Of a DNA stretch of 64,000 nucleotides, positions 1-12,395 are shown in pieces; the stretch's first letter is position 1, and every line of letters starts with the position of its first letter. The notes below the pieces were generated by a model. It saw only the letters and a list, made by a program, of their open reading frames with translations. It was not told where the DNA came from and did no database searches. A program made the position numbers and the translations under genes. The stretch comes from Cannabis sativa (taxonomy: Eukaryota > Streptophyta > Magnoliopsida > Rosales > Cannabaceae): the NCBI RefSeq assembly GCF_029168945.1, contig NC_083602.1, positions 30,677,323 through 30,741,322 of the forward strand. Direction: 5' to 3'.

Positions 1-1665
1 GTGTTCTTCAAGATCCGAACTTTGAAGCTTGAAGAACCGTAGATCGAAGCTCGTACATGAAAAGAAAACAACGAGAGGGGTTAGATCTAGAGAGAGAGGG
101 ATTAAACACGGCATAAACACATAAACACTTGTATTAAACTTAAGATTACCAAATCAAAATTTACTCCGTGACTTGGAATCTTCATGATTGTACGAGATCG
201 ACTTGATATAGTGGAATCGAGCTCTCATATTTGAGGAGCAGCTCAAACGGAGACGTAGCCAATTTATTGGTGAACTTCGGGGAAAATCGGTGTTTTCTAA
301 ACTTAGATCTTCTCGTTTTTTGTGTGTGTATTGGTATAAAGATCAGATCATTATAGATCTGATCTTTCTGCTGGGTTTGTGTTTGGGATTTCTGGGTTTC
401 TAGGGTTTGGATTCGAGTTTCTCTTTGAGAAACTCTCTGCTAGGGTTTCTAGCATTTCAGAGAGAAAGGAAGGAAATGAGAAGGTTCTCGATCCATTCCT
501 AGGTTTTGTTCAAAGACAAAACGGGGTCGTTTTGGGGTTAACTTTGAAAAGTCAAAGTGAACAGTTAAAGGTCGAAATTGACCTTGGTATTTGATTCGTT
601 TGTTTGTTGGTGTAGGGGGCAAGATAGTAAATTCCTATCTTAAAAATTCCTACAATATCCATATGTTTTGTCGTGATGGGAATAGAGGGAGAAAGGATTG
701 TGCAATGATAGGGAAAAATATCCCAATGAAAGACTTTAACATCAAAGTTATGCTATGTGTGAAACATCAAACAGTAAAGAAGACATGATTTAATTTAGGT
801 TGTAAGCTGACAGTAGCCATTCCACAGTAACTTATATATCATTCCAACTATTTAGTTCAATAGATTAGTACCAAATGGCTAACATGGAAAAAGAATTTAA
901 TCAACCTTTCTCCATGTGGTACTGGGGATTACAATCAAATATTTTCATAAAAACTTTTAATCCCTTTCTTTTGTAAAGCAGCTAAAAGATTACAGTCAGA
1001 TATCACTACGAGGAAAAAAAGGATCCTAGTTTATCTGCAGTTTTTCTTTTTTTTCTTTTCGTAATGTAAATCTTTCTTGTACAGAGTAATGACTTAAGTA
1101 GTTGGTACTCGTCGTAGTCCTAGTTTTTAAATTTACGACCGTTCTTGTAATTGCGACCTTTTAGTGGAATAAATAGAAAAACAAATTTACAGAAAGTATG
1201 AAAAATGGATAATATTTTAATGATGATGGAATATAAGGTTTCATTACATTAAGAATTTCATATGTAATCCAAGATTGTGCAAAATCCTAATGTTAGTTTA
1301 TACTTATAACTCGTAAGAGTCGTTTAGCTTCACTGGGTCTCTGGCTCTGCCTCCCAAGTTGTAGCAGACTTGCCAAAAGTTGGTAGGCCATGCATCTACA
1401 TGATGCATGTTGGCTGGCCATGAGATGTCCAGAACCTATGTCCAGAACCTGGCCAGCCTCTGCTGGCCATAAGGCCGACTAGGAATGGCTGGCCAACCCC
1501 CTTGAGTTGACTAGTTCGTCACTTCGTCATCCTGCTTGAGTATTCAAACTTTTCATTGGTTATAGTGCTGAGTAGGTGACTTAGTCTTCTTGCTGGTAAG
1601 TTGTACTACCACATGACACTGATGTTGGCCACGTAGACATGCCACGTCAGGTGAGCAAAAATCAA
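1..1665. other. Non-genic stretch, possibly body of a reverse-oriented copia LTR
   Basis: I see no gene here. The short open frames (for example 379-594) have no recognisable domain. On the reverse strand the stretch ends in GA-rich leader-like sequence. It is the continuation, across the Copia-A insertion, of 27198-27618, which ends like the start of a copia LTR on the minus strand. The two parts together may be one old LTR of about 2 kb, but this is inference. The part from 1320 to 1660 is less AT-rich and holds a short local duplication of GTCCAGAACCT near 1427-1450. Confidence 0.3.
338..367. repeat. Perfect 12-bp inverted repeat with 6-nt loop
   Basis: AAAGATCAGATC (338-349) and its exact complement (356-367) flank the loop ATTATA. 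This would form a stable hairpin in DNA or RNA. No function is evident. Confidence 0.7.
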
Positions 1666-1670
1666 GATAA

Positions 1671-2120
1671 TGTTAGACTTTTATTTGGGCTTACATTAAA
1701 TTTTATTGGTTTTATTAAAACTTGGGTTGATTGGATAGTTCTTTGCTGTGTTAGCCCATGTTGTTGGTGATCAATTGTTAATGGGCTTAGCATCTGTGTG
1801 TAAAGTCTAGGTGAAGCAGAAGTGTGGGCTTTTCTAGTTAACTGAAGCCTTTGATGAGCAGGCCCAGTCCAACTAGGGTTATGTAGTTAAGTCCCCTCCC
1901 TAACTCTATAAATACATAAATAAACTGCTTCTGATTTAGAGATCTAGGGAGGAAGACTTAGTTGATAGTATTGCACTATCAAATTGAAGTAATTGCTATG
2001 GATCAAATTGAAGTAATTGCTATGGATCAATCAGGTATGCATACCTAATTATTATATATTATTATTGTGTTCTATGTTATATACAAATTGATCTTGGGGT
2101 TTATATTAATTTTTCTAACA
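1671..2120 (+). repeat. Copia-A 5' LTR
   Basis: A 450-bp LTR with TG...CA ends. It matches 26704-27192 almost base for base, with about three substitutions by eye. It lacks about 39 bp present in the 3' copy near 26947-26990. A TATA-like CTATAAATA lies near 1906. A 24-bp unit containing AATTGAAGTAATTGC is tandemly duplicated at about 1981-2029. Confidence 0.93.
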
Positions 2121-2134
2121 TGTGGTATCAGATT
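2121..2134 (+). promoter_or_regulatory. Copia-A primer binding site
   Basis: TGTGGTATCAGATT directly follows the LTR. TGGTATCAGA is complementary to the 3' end of plant initiator tRNA-Met. The next bases differ from the usual GCC. Confidence 0.75.
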
Positions 2135-3689
2135 GCCAATTGTATATGATTTAGAACCTATAATTTGTATAACCATTAATATGTATATGTTAATTTTCTT
2201 CAATTACATATTAATTTCGTTATTATTTTATGTTGAATTTTTTGTTTTTCAATCTTAAAAGTTTAGGGGTTTTATTCCTCATTAAATTCTCTTTCTTTTG
2301 ATATATTATTTCCATAAAATTATTGAGTGATTTAGGAGAATTTTAAAATTAAACTTTTAGGGTTTATATATTTTCTTTATGAAATTGAATTTGGAATTTT
2401 TGATTCTATAGTTTATACACTGAAATTGATGGTGCAAATCTCATTAGCAACTAATTTACAATGTTTCTACCCCGTTTAATTTTTCGAATTGGATAACACA
2501 CATGGTAAAATCGGATTGTTATTTGTTCTTAATTTTCGGATTGTTTTTGCCATGAGATCTAGATATTTAGCCTTTAATACCCGAAAATTAGTAGTGTAGA
2601 TTGAATAGAAATCCAATCCCGAATCAAACCCATCAAAAATCGAGTGTTTTCGTCGAGTTTTTTGGCCAGAATTCGTCCAGACCCGACTGGAGATCCGGCT
2701 GGAGGTTGAAGGTGATGTCCAGCCGCAATGCCCACTCGCACAGCCCGCGCGTGGGGGCGCGTGCGGCATCGCCGGGTGTCGTTTTTCGACGTTTTTTTTC
2801 CAGCGTGCTTAAAATTAAATTTCTGATTTTTCTATAATTTTTAATTAATTTTTTGACTTCTTTTAATAATTATTATTATTTTAATGATAATTATGTAGTT
2901 AAAAGATTATTAAAAATATGTTTGATGATTTTTTGAAATCTGTCGATCATAGAAATTTTTTTGGGTTTCTTCTCGTTCCATAAGACATAGTCACTCTCTT
3001 ATGTGATTTATCTTGACTATGTAATCTTCACCAATATTCTTTCTTTCACATTTTTTCATTATTTTTTTTTTTGATTTTTCACATTTTTTCATTATTTGTT
3101 GTTCTAAAATTTTAAAACTTGATTGTTTGATGTAAAAATAATGTGTTATGGTTGACACTTTATTTTTTATTATCAATATATTACAAGCAATTTATATATA
3201 ATTTTTTGGAAATTTGGTTGAAAATTATTAAATTTTTAATGATTATTTTATCACCAAATTTCATATGTTATAGAAAATATATATTTTGGTTGACTATATG
3301 TGTAATTACTTGCCCAAAGGTAGTAGTTATACATATTAGTTCACATTCCATGAAGTGAGTTAATATTAAATGTATATATTTTAATTATTTGCCCAAAGGT
3401 AATAATTTAAATATATATTTATTATTATTTTTTGCTTGAATTAATATATATTATTTAAGAAATTTATTTGCCCAAAGGTAATAAATTCTTAATTGATATG
3501 TATTTTTTCTTTATTGTTAACTTCATGAAGGTAGATCATGTGTGTATTATATTCTCACCCCAAAGGGGAGTTTATAATGACCAGTTGACTCTACAATATT
3601 TTCTAATTGCTTGGCTCATATAGCTTGATCAAGTTTTAATTTTTAGATTTTTTTTTGGTCTCCTTTCTGAGAACAACAATAACGTTTTT
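2135..3689 (+). other. Copia-A untranslated leader
   Basis: AT-rich leader with no coding signal. It contains one sharply GC-rich block (about 2660-2790, rich in CGCGCG and GGGGGCGCG) and a periodic motif set at 3310-3566, listed separately. Copia-B has a similar GC-rich block at the same relative place (42905-43030). Confidence 0.6.
3310..3566 (+). repeat. Motif TTGCCCAAAGGTA repeated at 79-bp spacing
   Basis: TTGCCCAAAGGTA begins at 3310, 3389 and 3468, exactly 79 bp apart each time. A weaker relative (ACCCCAAAGG) follows near 3557. The sequence between the motifs is AT-rich and only loosely similar, so the motif is better preserved than the spacer. Confidence 0.75.
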
Positions 3690-4330
3690 ATCTGAATTCT
3701 GAATGCTTCCAACTTTAAGGCATGGAAACAAGATGTGAAAATTACTTTAGGCATAATAAATTTGGACTTATGCCTTCGAGAAGAAAAATCTGCTGATCTT
3801 ATACTAATATCAGAATTGTTGCCCAAAAATTCTTCATGCACAAGGGAAAAATTCAAATCATCTTAGTCTCATTGCTATGAAAGTTCAATTCCATAACATT
3901 CATTTAATGCTTTGCCAAACACCTCAAATACCAAAGCGTTTTTCAATGCTGTAGAAAAATTATATGACACTGGTGAAAACGCTGAAGCTGGACATCTTAT
4001 GGATGAAATGACAACCATTAAGTATGATGAATTAAAAGGAGTGCGAGATTTTATTCTAAAATTTTTAATGTTCAGTCCAAGTTGAAAGATCATAATATTC
4101 CTCTTCCTAACTTTTACACCATGCTTCAAGTTCTTCATAAACTTCCTACTTCTTTTAGCTTTACCAAGACAACCTAAACACTTATAGTAAAATATGGAGT
4201 GTTAGTAACCTTATTTCTCAGTATATAGCTGAAACAAGCAAGCTAACAAAATGAGAAGAATGATTCTTCTCACTTTGTTTCTCAACTCAAGCCCAACAAA
4301 GGATAAAGAAAATATGAAAAGAAACAACCA
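3690..4330 (+). pseudogene. Copia-A gag remnant (UBN2-type)
   Basis: Reading across frames gives pieces typical of plant copia Gag: an N-terminal part near 3700-3780 with FKAWKQDV and LDLCLREEK, a central part near 3920-4100 with EAGHLMDEMTTIKYDE and KLKDHNIPLP, and near 4255 a SHFVSQ-like tail. The Gag protein would form the cytoplasmic virus-like particle. At least three frame changes and several stops break it, and no CCHC knuckle is visible. The call rests on family resemblance read by eye. Confidence 0.6.
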
Positions 4331-4545
4331 CAACCAGAGGCTAAGGGATGTCAAGAAGATAAGTGAGAGAGAGTCAAAGCTTAAAGTGGCACTTATGTTG
4401 GAGTTGATGTTATCTATGTTGGCACACTTATTCTTGAATTACAGTTTAGTGTTCAGATTGTTTTGAACAGTACTTTCTTGATTCCTACTTTTAAAGTAAT
4501 TCAGTTTCGCTTCTGCTTTTAGTTAATCAATGATTTTCTTTTCGT

Positions 4546-6752
4546 TTTGCCAATTATAGTGTTGACATTATGTTTCACTCCGAATAATTGGAAACTGTTT
4601 CACTCTGATATTCTTTTCAAATTATCATTGACTTCCTTAGCTTCCTTTTTCAATGTTGTGAATACTGTGGGAAAAAGACCTCATATTAAGGAAACATCCT
4701 TATTATTATGGCACAAAAGATTGGGTCATATTTCTAGAGAAAAGGTTGATCGTTTAATTAAATCTGAAGTACTTCCTCCTCTTGATGCTTCTGATTGGGA
4801 TACTTGTGTTGATTGTACTCGTGGAAAATTGACTAAAACAAGAAAGAAGACTGCAAACCGCAGTCAATTTTATTAGTGATTATCCACACTGACATCAATG
4901 GACCTTATTTCACCACCTTGTGCAGAAACAACTATTTTATAACTTTTATCGATGTTTTTTTTTCTCTTCTTATGGCCTCACCTAACTGATTAAAGACAAT
5001 CCAACGCTTTTGATAAAGTCAAAATCTTTCGAAATGTTCTTGAGAAATCATTGGGAAGAGTCATAAAATTTGTTCATTTTGATCGCGGAGGAGAATATTC
5101 TGGTTGTTATATAGAATCTAAACAACACATGAGGCCTTTTGCTGAATATTTTCCAAAAAATTGTGTAGTTTCTCAATATAATATGTCAGGTTCACTGAGA
5201 AAAATGGCGTTGCTGAAAGGAGAAATCGCACTCTCATGGATATGATCAGAAACATGATAAGTGGAACAAATCTTCCAGAGTTTTTATGGGGTGAAGCACT
5301 CATGACTGCAACTTATATTTTAAATCGTGTTCCCAGTAAATCTGTTTCCAAAATCCTTTTGAGTTGTGGATTGAGAGGAAGCCCAGTCTAAATCATCTTC
5401 ATGTATGGGGTTGTCCAGCTGAAGTACGGATTTATGATCCTAATTTGAAAAGTTAGATTCGAGAACAAATCGTTGTTATTTCATTGGTTATCCAATGCGC
5501 TCAAAAGGCTATCGCTTTTACTGTCCTACTCATGGTACGCGAATTGTTGAATCTTAGACTGCTAAATTTCTGGAATTTGATGTTGCTGACAATATTCCTT
5601 CAACATCTCTTGAAATGGGGGAGTCATCTAAAGGAATTTTTATTCCTATGTTTTTTTTTTTCAAGAGATGATAATAATAGCAGTCTTATTCTTACTCTAG
5701 TTGATAATGCTGACATTGCTGATGAATATATTGCTCCTACTTTCGAAGATGAGGAAGGTCATATTATTGATGAGGAACCTATTATTGAAGAAGGTTTTGT
5801 TGTTAATAAGGGTCATGTTATCGGAGAAATCTAATTGTGGAATATGTCATTCAAAATGATGATCAACAAATAGAGGTTATTCCAGAAGTACCTCCTATAT
5901 GGAGATCTCAAAGACAAAAGATGTCAATAAGGTGTGATGATAATTTTATTTACCTTGGAGAAGGTGAATGTGATCTTGGTCATTTTATGGAACCTCTCAC
6001 TTACAGTGAAGCACCTAATTGTGCACATTCTTCAAAATGGATGATGAGATTAAGTTCGTGGACAAAAATAATGTATATGTGGAAGTTAGTTCTATTACCT
6101 GATGGTTTCAAACCAATAGGTTGCAAATGAATTTTTTAAGAACTAAAAGGATAAAATGGGACATATTGAAATGTATAAATTACTTTTAGTGACTAAAGGT
6201 TTTACTCAAAGAGAAGGTATTGATTACAGTGAAACTTTCTCACCTGTTTCCACTAAAGATTCATTCAGAATTATTATGGCCTAAGTTGCGCATTTTGATT
6301 TAGAGTTGCATCAAATGATTGTTAAAACTGTTGTTCTAAATGGAGAATTGAGTGAGCAAGTCTGTATGTCTCAACCTGAAGGCTTCGAGGAAAATGGAAA
6401 CGACAATTTAGTTTGCAAATTGAAATGATCTATTTATTGTCTCAAGCAAGCATCTCACCAGTGGTACTTGAAGTTTGATAAGGTTGTGACACTGTTGGGT
6501 TTCATCGAGAACAAGTTTGACTAGTGTATTTATATGAAGATCAGTGGGAGTCATCATATTTTTTTTGTTCTTTATGTAGGCGATATTTTACTTGCCAGCA
6601 GTGATTTGTCATTACTAAATGAGACCAAAAATTTTCTGTCTTCCAATTTTGATATGAAAGATCTTGGAGAGGCATTCTATGTTTTGGGGATTGAGATCCA
6701 TCGTGACAGGAATCGAAAAGTTCTTGGATTACCTCAAGAAGCTTACGTTACT
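4546..6752 (+). pseudogene. Copia-A pol remnant, first part (integrase and reverse transcriptase)
   Basis: Recognisable copia Pol blocks occur in order but in changing frames. GAG-pre-integrase is at 4690-4870 (LLWHKRLGHIS, then CVDCTRGKLTK). The integrase core is at about 4880-5340 (FDRGGEY near 5078, then RNRTL- and [13 protein letters not shown] text). A linker follows at 5480-5990, then reverse transcriptase at 6030-6752 (LVTKGFTQREGIDYSETFSPV, YCLKQAS, DMKDLGEAFYVLGIEI). The catalytic YVDD box reads YVGD (6573-6584), so one metal-binding Asp is lost. The region stops at codon ACT (6750-6752), where the CACTA element inserted. Reading resumes in phase at 25234. Confidence 0.85.
6750..6752 (+). 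repeat. CACTA target duplication, left copy (ACT)
   Basis: ACT immediately precedes the CACTA terminus and recurs at 25231-25233. Removing 6753-25233 restores the Copia-A frame (Y-V-T-R-V-L-K-R), which confirms the boundary. Confidence 0.95.
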
Positions 6753-6790
6753 CACTACTACAAAAACCCCCTTTAGAGGCGGTTTTTAAG
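6753..6790 (+). repeat. CACTA left terminal inverted repeat
   Basis: Starts CACTACTACAAAAACC and continues with a CTTTAGAGGCGGTTTTT block. The right end carries the inverse with a few changes (GCCTCTAAAGG, TGTAGTAGTG). Confidence 0.9.
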
Positions 6791-7000
6791 CCCTTTCAGC
6801 GTCAGTTTTCGCGAAATTTGCTACCGACGCTGATCAGGGCGACGCTAAAGGGTTCATATGAACCGACGCCATATGTACCCCTATGGCGTTGGTTATTAGC
6901 TGGGAACCGACGCCATAGGGGTACATATGGCATCGGTTCCTAGCCAATAACCGACGCCATATGTGGCGTAGCAACCGACGCCATATGTACGCGAATTTCA
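6791..7000. repeat. CACTA left subterminal repeat array with a 34-bp-arm hairpin
   Basis: Several copies of GACGCCATA occur in both orientations. Two of them form a long inverted repeat, with arms 6861-6894 and 6905-6938 pairing at 32 of 34 positions around a 10-nt loop. In CACTA elements such subterminal repeats are bound by the element's DNA-binding protein. The binding role here is inferred. Confidence 0.8.
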
Positions 7001-7308
7001 GTTTTTTTCATTTTTTTTTAATTTAATTATATATTTATTAATTTATATATTATTTTATTTAATTTAAATTAAATATTTATTTAAATTTTAAATTACATAT
7101 TTATTCAATTTAATTATATATTAATTACATTTTAAATTAAATATTATTTAAATTTGGGTAAAAATATAATTTGATTTCATAAAAGTAATTAAATATTACA
7201 CAAACACTAATGTAACATTAGTTAAAAATATTAATAAGTTAATAAATCTAACTACAAGTTAATCTATAAAAATTACATAATGAAGAAAAATTCTTCGACC
7301 TTTCAACC
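7001..7308 (-). other. AT-rich 3' flank of CACTA gene 2
   Basis: Very AT-rich, without coding signal. It probably holds the 3' untranslated region and polyadenylation signals of the minus-strand gene ending at 7309. Confidence 0.5.
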
Positions 7309-8922
7309 TCAATCGTCACCGTGAATCACCGCCATCAATTGTTCGATCCACTTTCGCTGTAGTGGTAACAATTCTGTTTTTGAATCGTATTGCTTCTTAC
7401 CCCCAAACTGTTAAAAAAATTAAAAATTTATATTAATTTATGTATATGTATATTATATATTTGTTATTATAGAATTTATATACTATAATCAATAATTAAA
7501 ACTTACAGCTTTTTGATCTTGTATGTAACGGCTGGGGTTGGCACGTGCGACGATGTCAGTGATATATTTCAAAACATAAAAACCGCATTCTTGGCTTTTA
7601 GGTTGTCTTGGACAGTTTGCTTGGTTAATTCCTTGCCACGGGCCAAGATAGTCATGTGCGTTCCCTATATACATGAATGCCCTGTTTGGGAAAATTATAT
7701 TAGCATTTCAATTCGTTAGTTAATTTAAAATCGTTACATAAGAAGTCATTAAATTATTACCTTCCGATCATTTGTTCTATTACTTCGGGAATTGGGCGGC
7801 CATTTATAGGGTTTAAATGGATAATTTTCCTTGGCGTAACCACCACTAGCGTCCAATGCATCCTAGAAAATTATATTGGAATATAAGTAAGATAGTATAA
7901 AAATAATTTGAAGACATAATATAGAAATGAACAATTAGCACTAAAGAATTTAATAAAGTTTACCCGATATTCCAAGGAATAAAGAACATTTGTCGTAATC
8001 AGTGACAAGTTTTCTACTCTTGGTGCGAGATTTAATCCAAACACGGTGGCGGGGGGGATCTGCAACTTCGAGGTCCTTTTTCTACATAACGTTATAACAA
8101 TGAAATGAGTACCAATTAAATTGTATAACACATTATAGCACATTAAATTTTAAGTATTACTTACCACAGCTTCCCGTACGTTCACCATTCCACTCTGACC
8201 ATTTCGATGTCTGGATTGAATTTTTGAGGAACGTTCACGTTGTACCTTACTCAATTCCTACAATGCCAAAAAAATACATTAGATACATGTACTTGTATTT
8301 AAGAGTTTATCTTAGTGTTAATATAATTAGCGTACCAGAAATTCAAGAGTTAGTCGACTTTCAACAAATTTGCACCAATCAGCAGCGTCGATCTCGGGGT
8401 GCTTTTCAGGGACTTGTGCCAGTCGTCCCAGATCATTCTCTTTCAACGCGGGCATTATGATGTCTTTTGTCATCCTATTCTTGAAGTCTTTCATTAACTT
8501 CCCAGCTAGGATGAGACAATCATGTTTGAAGGAGTCCGGCACAATGAACCCCGTCTATTTTGAAGGAAAACAAACACAGTTAGAGTCAACATTTGGAGTA
8601 ATAGAAAAATAAATCAAAATTCTAACAAATAATAGCTTACCTAAATGTCTTTCCAAACTTTATTTTTCAGAGTCGGGTTGACTTCTTTCCAGTTTTTATA
8701 GGCCAACCCTATTGTCTGCCGACATCTGACTCCTAGAGTGGATACGAGCTTCGCATAGCTTTTTCCACAGTATTGACCTTTATCATTAACTTCGAGGGCC
8801 ACTCTTTTACCCTGATCCATTAGTTTGGATATTTCATTCATTTGCATCGGCCCTCGTGTAGGTATTGTGGTTGGACACTCATTTTCTGCTCCCGAATCAG
8901 ATCCTGATTCCGAGTTCGCCAT
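7309..8922 (-). pseudogene. CACTA gene 2: Transposase_24-like protein with Ulp1-type cysteine peptidase end
   Basis: I read seven minus-strand exons with GT-AG borders: 8641-8922, 8336-8554, 8165-8257, 7964-8081, 7761-7862, 7507-7681 and 7309-7407. The start is MANSES at 8922. Exons 1-4 look like plant Ptta/En/Spm transposase (family PF03004): FIVPDSFKHDCL, then an ELSKVQRERSSK stretch, then RHRVWIKSRT. Exons 5-7 look like the C-terminal half of a C48 (Ulp1/SENP) peptidase, with the His box HWTLVVV and the Cys box QECGFYVLKYI. The gene ends with LQRKWIEQL and a stop at 7309. Exon 1 ends with an in-frame TAG (8641-8643), and exons 4 and 5 do not join in phase. The middle, with the first half of the peptidase, seems to be deleted. 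Confidence 0.7.
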
Positions 8923-9068
8923 GTCTACACCATTAATAAACAAACTTTAAAGTTAGCTATATATATAACAAGTAGTGTATATGAAATATTAAAAGCATAA
9001 ACAAATTGTTAAGTATTCAGGACCATTCACAACCACAATATAAAGTAAGCTATATATCAAGTTACCAA

Positions 9069-12000
9069 TTAGACACGTTTTCTTTTCTTTTTTTGTTTAT
9101 GTTTGCCTGAATCACAATTGACCCATATTCCCTCATTGATATCGTTTCTAATGTATTCAGCGTCGTCTTCCTCAATGTTACGATCAATTCCCATAAGTTG
9201 CTCATGAATTGGTTGTCCAACAATGAAGTCATCGTAACATAAGTCAGCATTCTCCTCATCCTCTTCAGTCTCTAAGAACCTCCTCTCTGGTGTCGATAAA
9301 ACAATAGACCATTTATCATTAGCCGGATCAGAAATGTAAAAAACTTGAGCTGCTTGGCTAGCCATGATGAATGGATCATTCTTGCTTCCTCTCTTACTTA
9401 AATCAACCAAAGTAAAACTAAGCTCGTCAGTTTTTACTCCAACGTTGTTGTCAACCCAAGAACATTTAAAAAGTGGAATTCGGAACGCAAAATAATTGAG
9501 CTCCCATATTTCTTCAATGACCACGTAATACGTCATAGTACCTAAAACAGGGTTTCTATCTTTTGCACTTGCAAAGTGCATAGTTTCTGCGACGATACGT
9601 ATACCACTATTTTGAACCTCTCGAGCATCATCTCTTGACTTTGTATGAAAACGTTTACCCCTTACAATGTACGCTTCATGCTTTGCAACCGCAAAAGTTG
9701 GTCCAAGGGCAATACGACTCAACACATCAGATACTCCATGATTCGGTTCGTTCAACTTTGATATAATGGTATTCCTTAACCACCCAATGAAAGTTTGACG
9801 ATGTTGGTCTGCAACCCATTTTTGTTTATTTTTTTGATTTCTTGGAACCATTGATTGTAACAGCTCCATATGGTCACTGTAAAACAAGTAAGGTAAATCA
9901 AGTTATTGTTCATCGTGACTTAAGTAATGTTAATCAAACAAAAGGTACTTACGTTATATATGGTTGAACCTCTACGTTATTGTTCATCACGACTAATTGA
10001 GCTTGATCTAGTTCAAGCTTGGACAATGTCACCATTGTCCCTTTCCCCCTTAATCCTCTATCAACATCATCTGGGTCAGTTCTTGGTTTGCTAATTCTTG
10101 TTGCCTCAACTCCAGCCATGTACTCTGAACAAAATTCCACAGCCTCTTCAGATATGTAGCACTCAACCATACATGCTTCTGGCCGATAGTGGTTACGCAC
10201 ATAACTTTTAAGTACCTTCATATTTCTTTCAAATGGATACATCCATCTCGCCCACACCGGCCCACACAGCCTTGCTTCTCTCACTAGATGAACCATTAAA
10301 TGGATCATGATGTCGAAAAAAGATGGCGGAAAAAACTTTTCCAGGTTGCACAATGTTTTAACTACATGTTCATGTAATGCATCTAACTTATCCAATTCTA
10401 ATTCCTTCCCGCACAGCCTATTAAAGAAAATGCAAACATGTGTCAAACACTCTCGAACATTTTTTGGCAAGACTGATCTAATGGCAATTGGAAGTAGATG
10501 TTGCATTAACGCATGACAATCATGTGATTTCAGACCCATTAGTTTCAATTTGGTCTCATTCACCAAGTTTTTGATGTTAGACGAGTAACCATCAGGTACT
10601 TTCATATTTGCAAGTGATTTGCAAACTGTTTGTTTCTCTTTTTTGGACAAAGTGAAACAAGCAGGAGGCAAATATAAACGTTCACCTTTCTTCTCAGGTG
10701 CCAGAGATTGTCGTATACCCATTTCAACGAGATCTAAACGACTATTTAGACCGTCCTTAGTTTTGCCGGGAATATCAAGTAAGGTACCAATAATACTCTC
10801 ACACACATTTTTTTCAATATGCATGACATCCAAACAATGTCGAACTAGTAGACTTTTCCAATATGGAAGACGAAAGAAGATTGACTTTCTTTGAAAACAA
10901 CCATTAGTTTTTTATTTTTTTGCGTCTTTCCATACTTAAAATCTACAAGTTGAACTTGTTGGAGAATTTGTTCCCGTACAGTGGCAAAGGAGCCATATCA
11001 CCCTCTTCGCACCATCGAATGCTTTCTTCTTCCTCTATCGGGATGATTTGCGAGTGCAAGTACCGTCCGTGACCCATATAACACATCTTGTGTCCATTTG
11101 CCAAGCGACGAGCCGATGTGTTAGTGCAACAAATCGGACAACCTTCGTAACCTTTTGTGCTTAAGCACGATAAATTACTATAAGCGGGGAAATCACCGAC
11201 GGTCCACAACAACACTTTCGGATTAAAAAATTCTTTTTAAAACCATCATAGACCTGAACCCCGTTCTCATACAATTCTATTAAATCGTCAATCAATGGTT
11301 CCAAATATACATCGATATTATGTCCAAGTTGTTGCGGGCCTGATATCATTAAAGAAAGCATGTTAAATTTTCTCTTCATCACTAACCAGGGAGGAAGATT
11401 GTACATAACTAGGAAGACAGGCCATGAACTATGACGACTACTTAGAGATCTATGTGGATTTACTCCATCCGCGTACGTACCGAGACGAATGTGTCTTGGT
11501 TCAGATTTGAATTCAGGATTTATGTAGTTTACTTTTTTCCAAGCTTGGGAATCTGCAGGATGTCTAAGTTTTCCATCTTTCACTCTCTTGGTCTCATGCC
11601 AAATCAAATTTTCAGAATGTTCTGCACTACGATATAATCGTTTCAGTCGTGGAATCAAAGGCATGTACCACATCACTTTTTGGGGGATAAGTTTCCTATT
11701 CTCCTTACTCTTGTTTACTTTATGGCGGGATAAACCGCAAGTCGGGCAATAATTCATGTCTGCATATTCCTTACGATATAAAATGCAATCGTTCGGACAT
11801 GCATGAATTTTTTCATACTTCAATCCTATAGAATTTAACGTTTTTTTCACTTCATAAGTAGATTCCGGGAAGCAGTTGGCAAATGGTAAGATATCTTTAA
11901 AAGCAGCTAAAAATTGAGTAAAACATTTATCGCTCACTCCATTTTCTGCTTTTATGTTGTAAAACTTTACCATTGTTGGTAATCTTAGTTTTTTACAACC

Positions 12001-12395
12001 ATCGAACAGAGGTTTATCAGCATCACTAAGAAAATTATCGAATTTCTCAGGATCATTAAGAAATGCCTCCTGTGCTTCGTTAAGCAAGTCCAATGGATAA
12101 TCATCGAAATCATTACCCTCGATATCATCTACCCCCCGCTTTCCTAATGGATATGGATCATTAGGTAAATCTTCGTCATGGTAATACCAATTAGTATAAC
12201 TTCTATTGAAACCTCGTAAATACACATGGTCCTTAATCATTGTAATATTCCCTTTAGATACATTACAACAATCTACACACGGACAATGAATACGATCGTG
12301 ATTTTTAGAATTCTTAAGGGAAACTCTAAAAATGCATCGAACCCTACTTGAAATCGCAGTGTGTCTCTCTCCTCACGCATCCATGATTTATCCAT
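9069..12395 (-). pseudogene. CACTA transposase (TNP2-like, Transposase_21 family), frameshifted
   Basis: The gene starts at 12395 with MDKSWM, the usual TNP2 opening. Pieces follow in order: the transposase-associated N-terminus and core (12240-11161, with a CX2C-type block CPTCGLSRHK), a continuation in another frame (11215-10943, YMGHGRYL), then 10833-9953 with LDVMHIEKNVCES and DUF4218-type text (MIHLMVHLVREARLCGP). A clean 76-bp intron (9877-9952, GTAAGT to TTACAG) joins in phase to a DUF4216-type end (FKCSWVDN) that finishes at 9069 with a basic lysine-rich tail. The protein would cut and join the element ends in the nucleus. Frameshifts near 12330, 11200, 10960 and 10880 disable it. Confidence 0.85.
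9877..9952 (-). other. Intron in CACTA transposase
   Basis: On the minus strand the donor is GTAAGTACC and the acceptor TTGTTTTACAG. Splicing joins ...QPYI-T-DHMELLQ in phase. Confidence 0.85.

Noticed and set aside
379..788. Two short open frames near the window start
   Set aside because: No domain, biased Phe/Gly composition, no splice or promoter context. They lie in probable LTR sequence.
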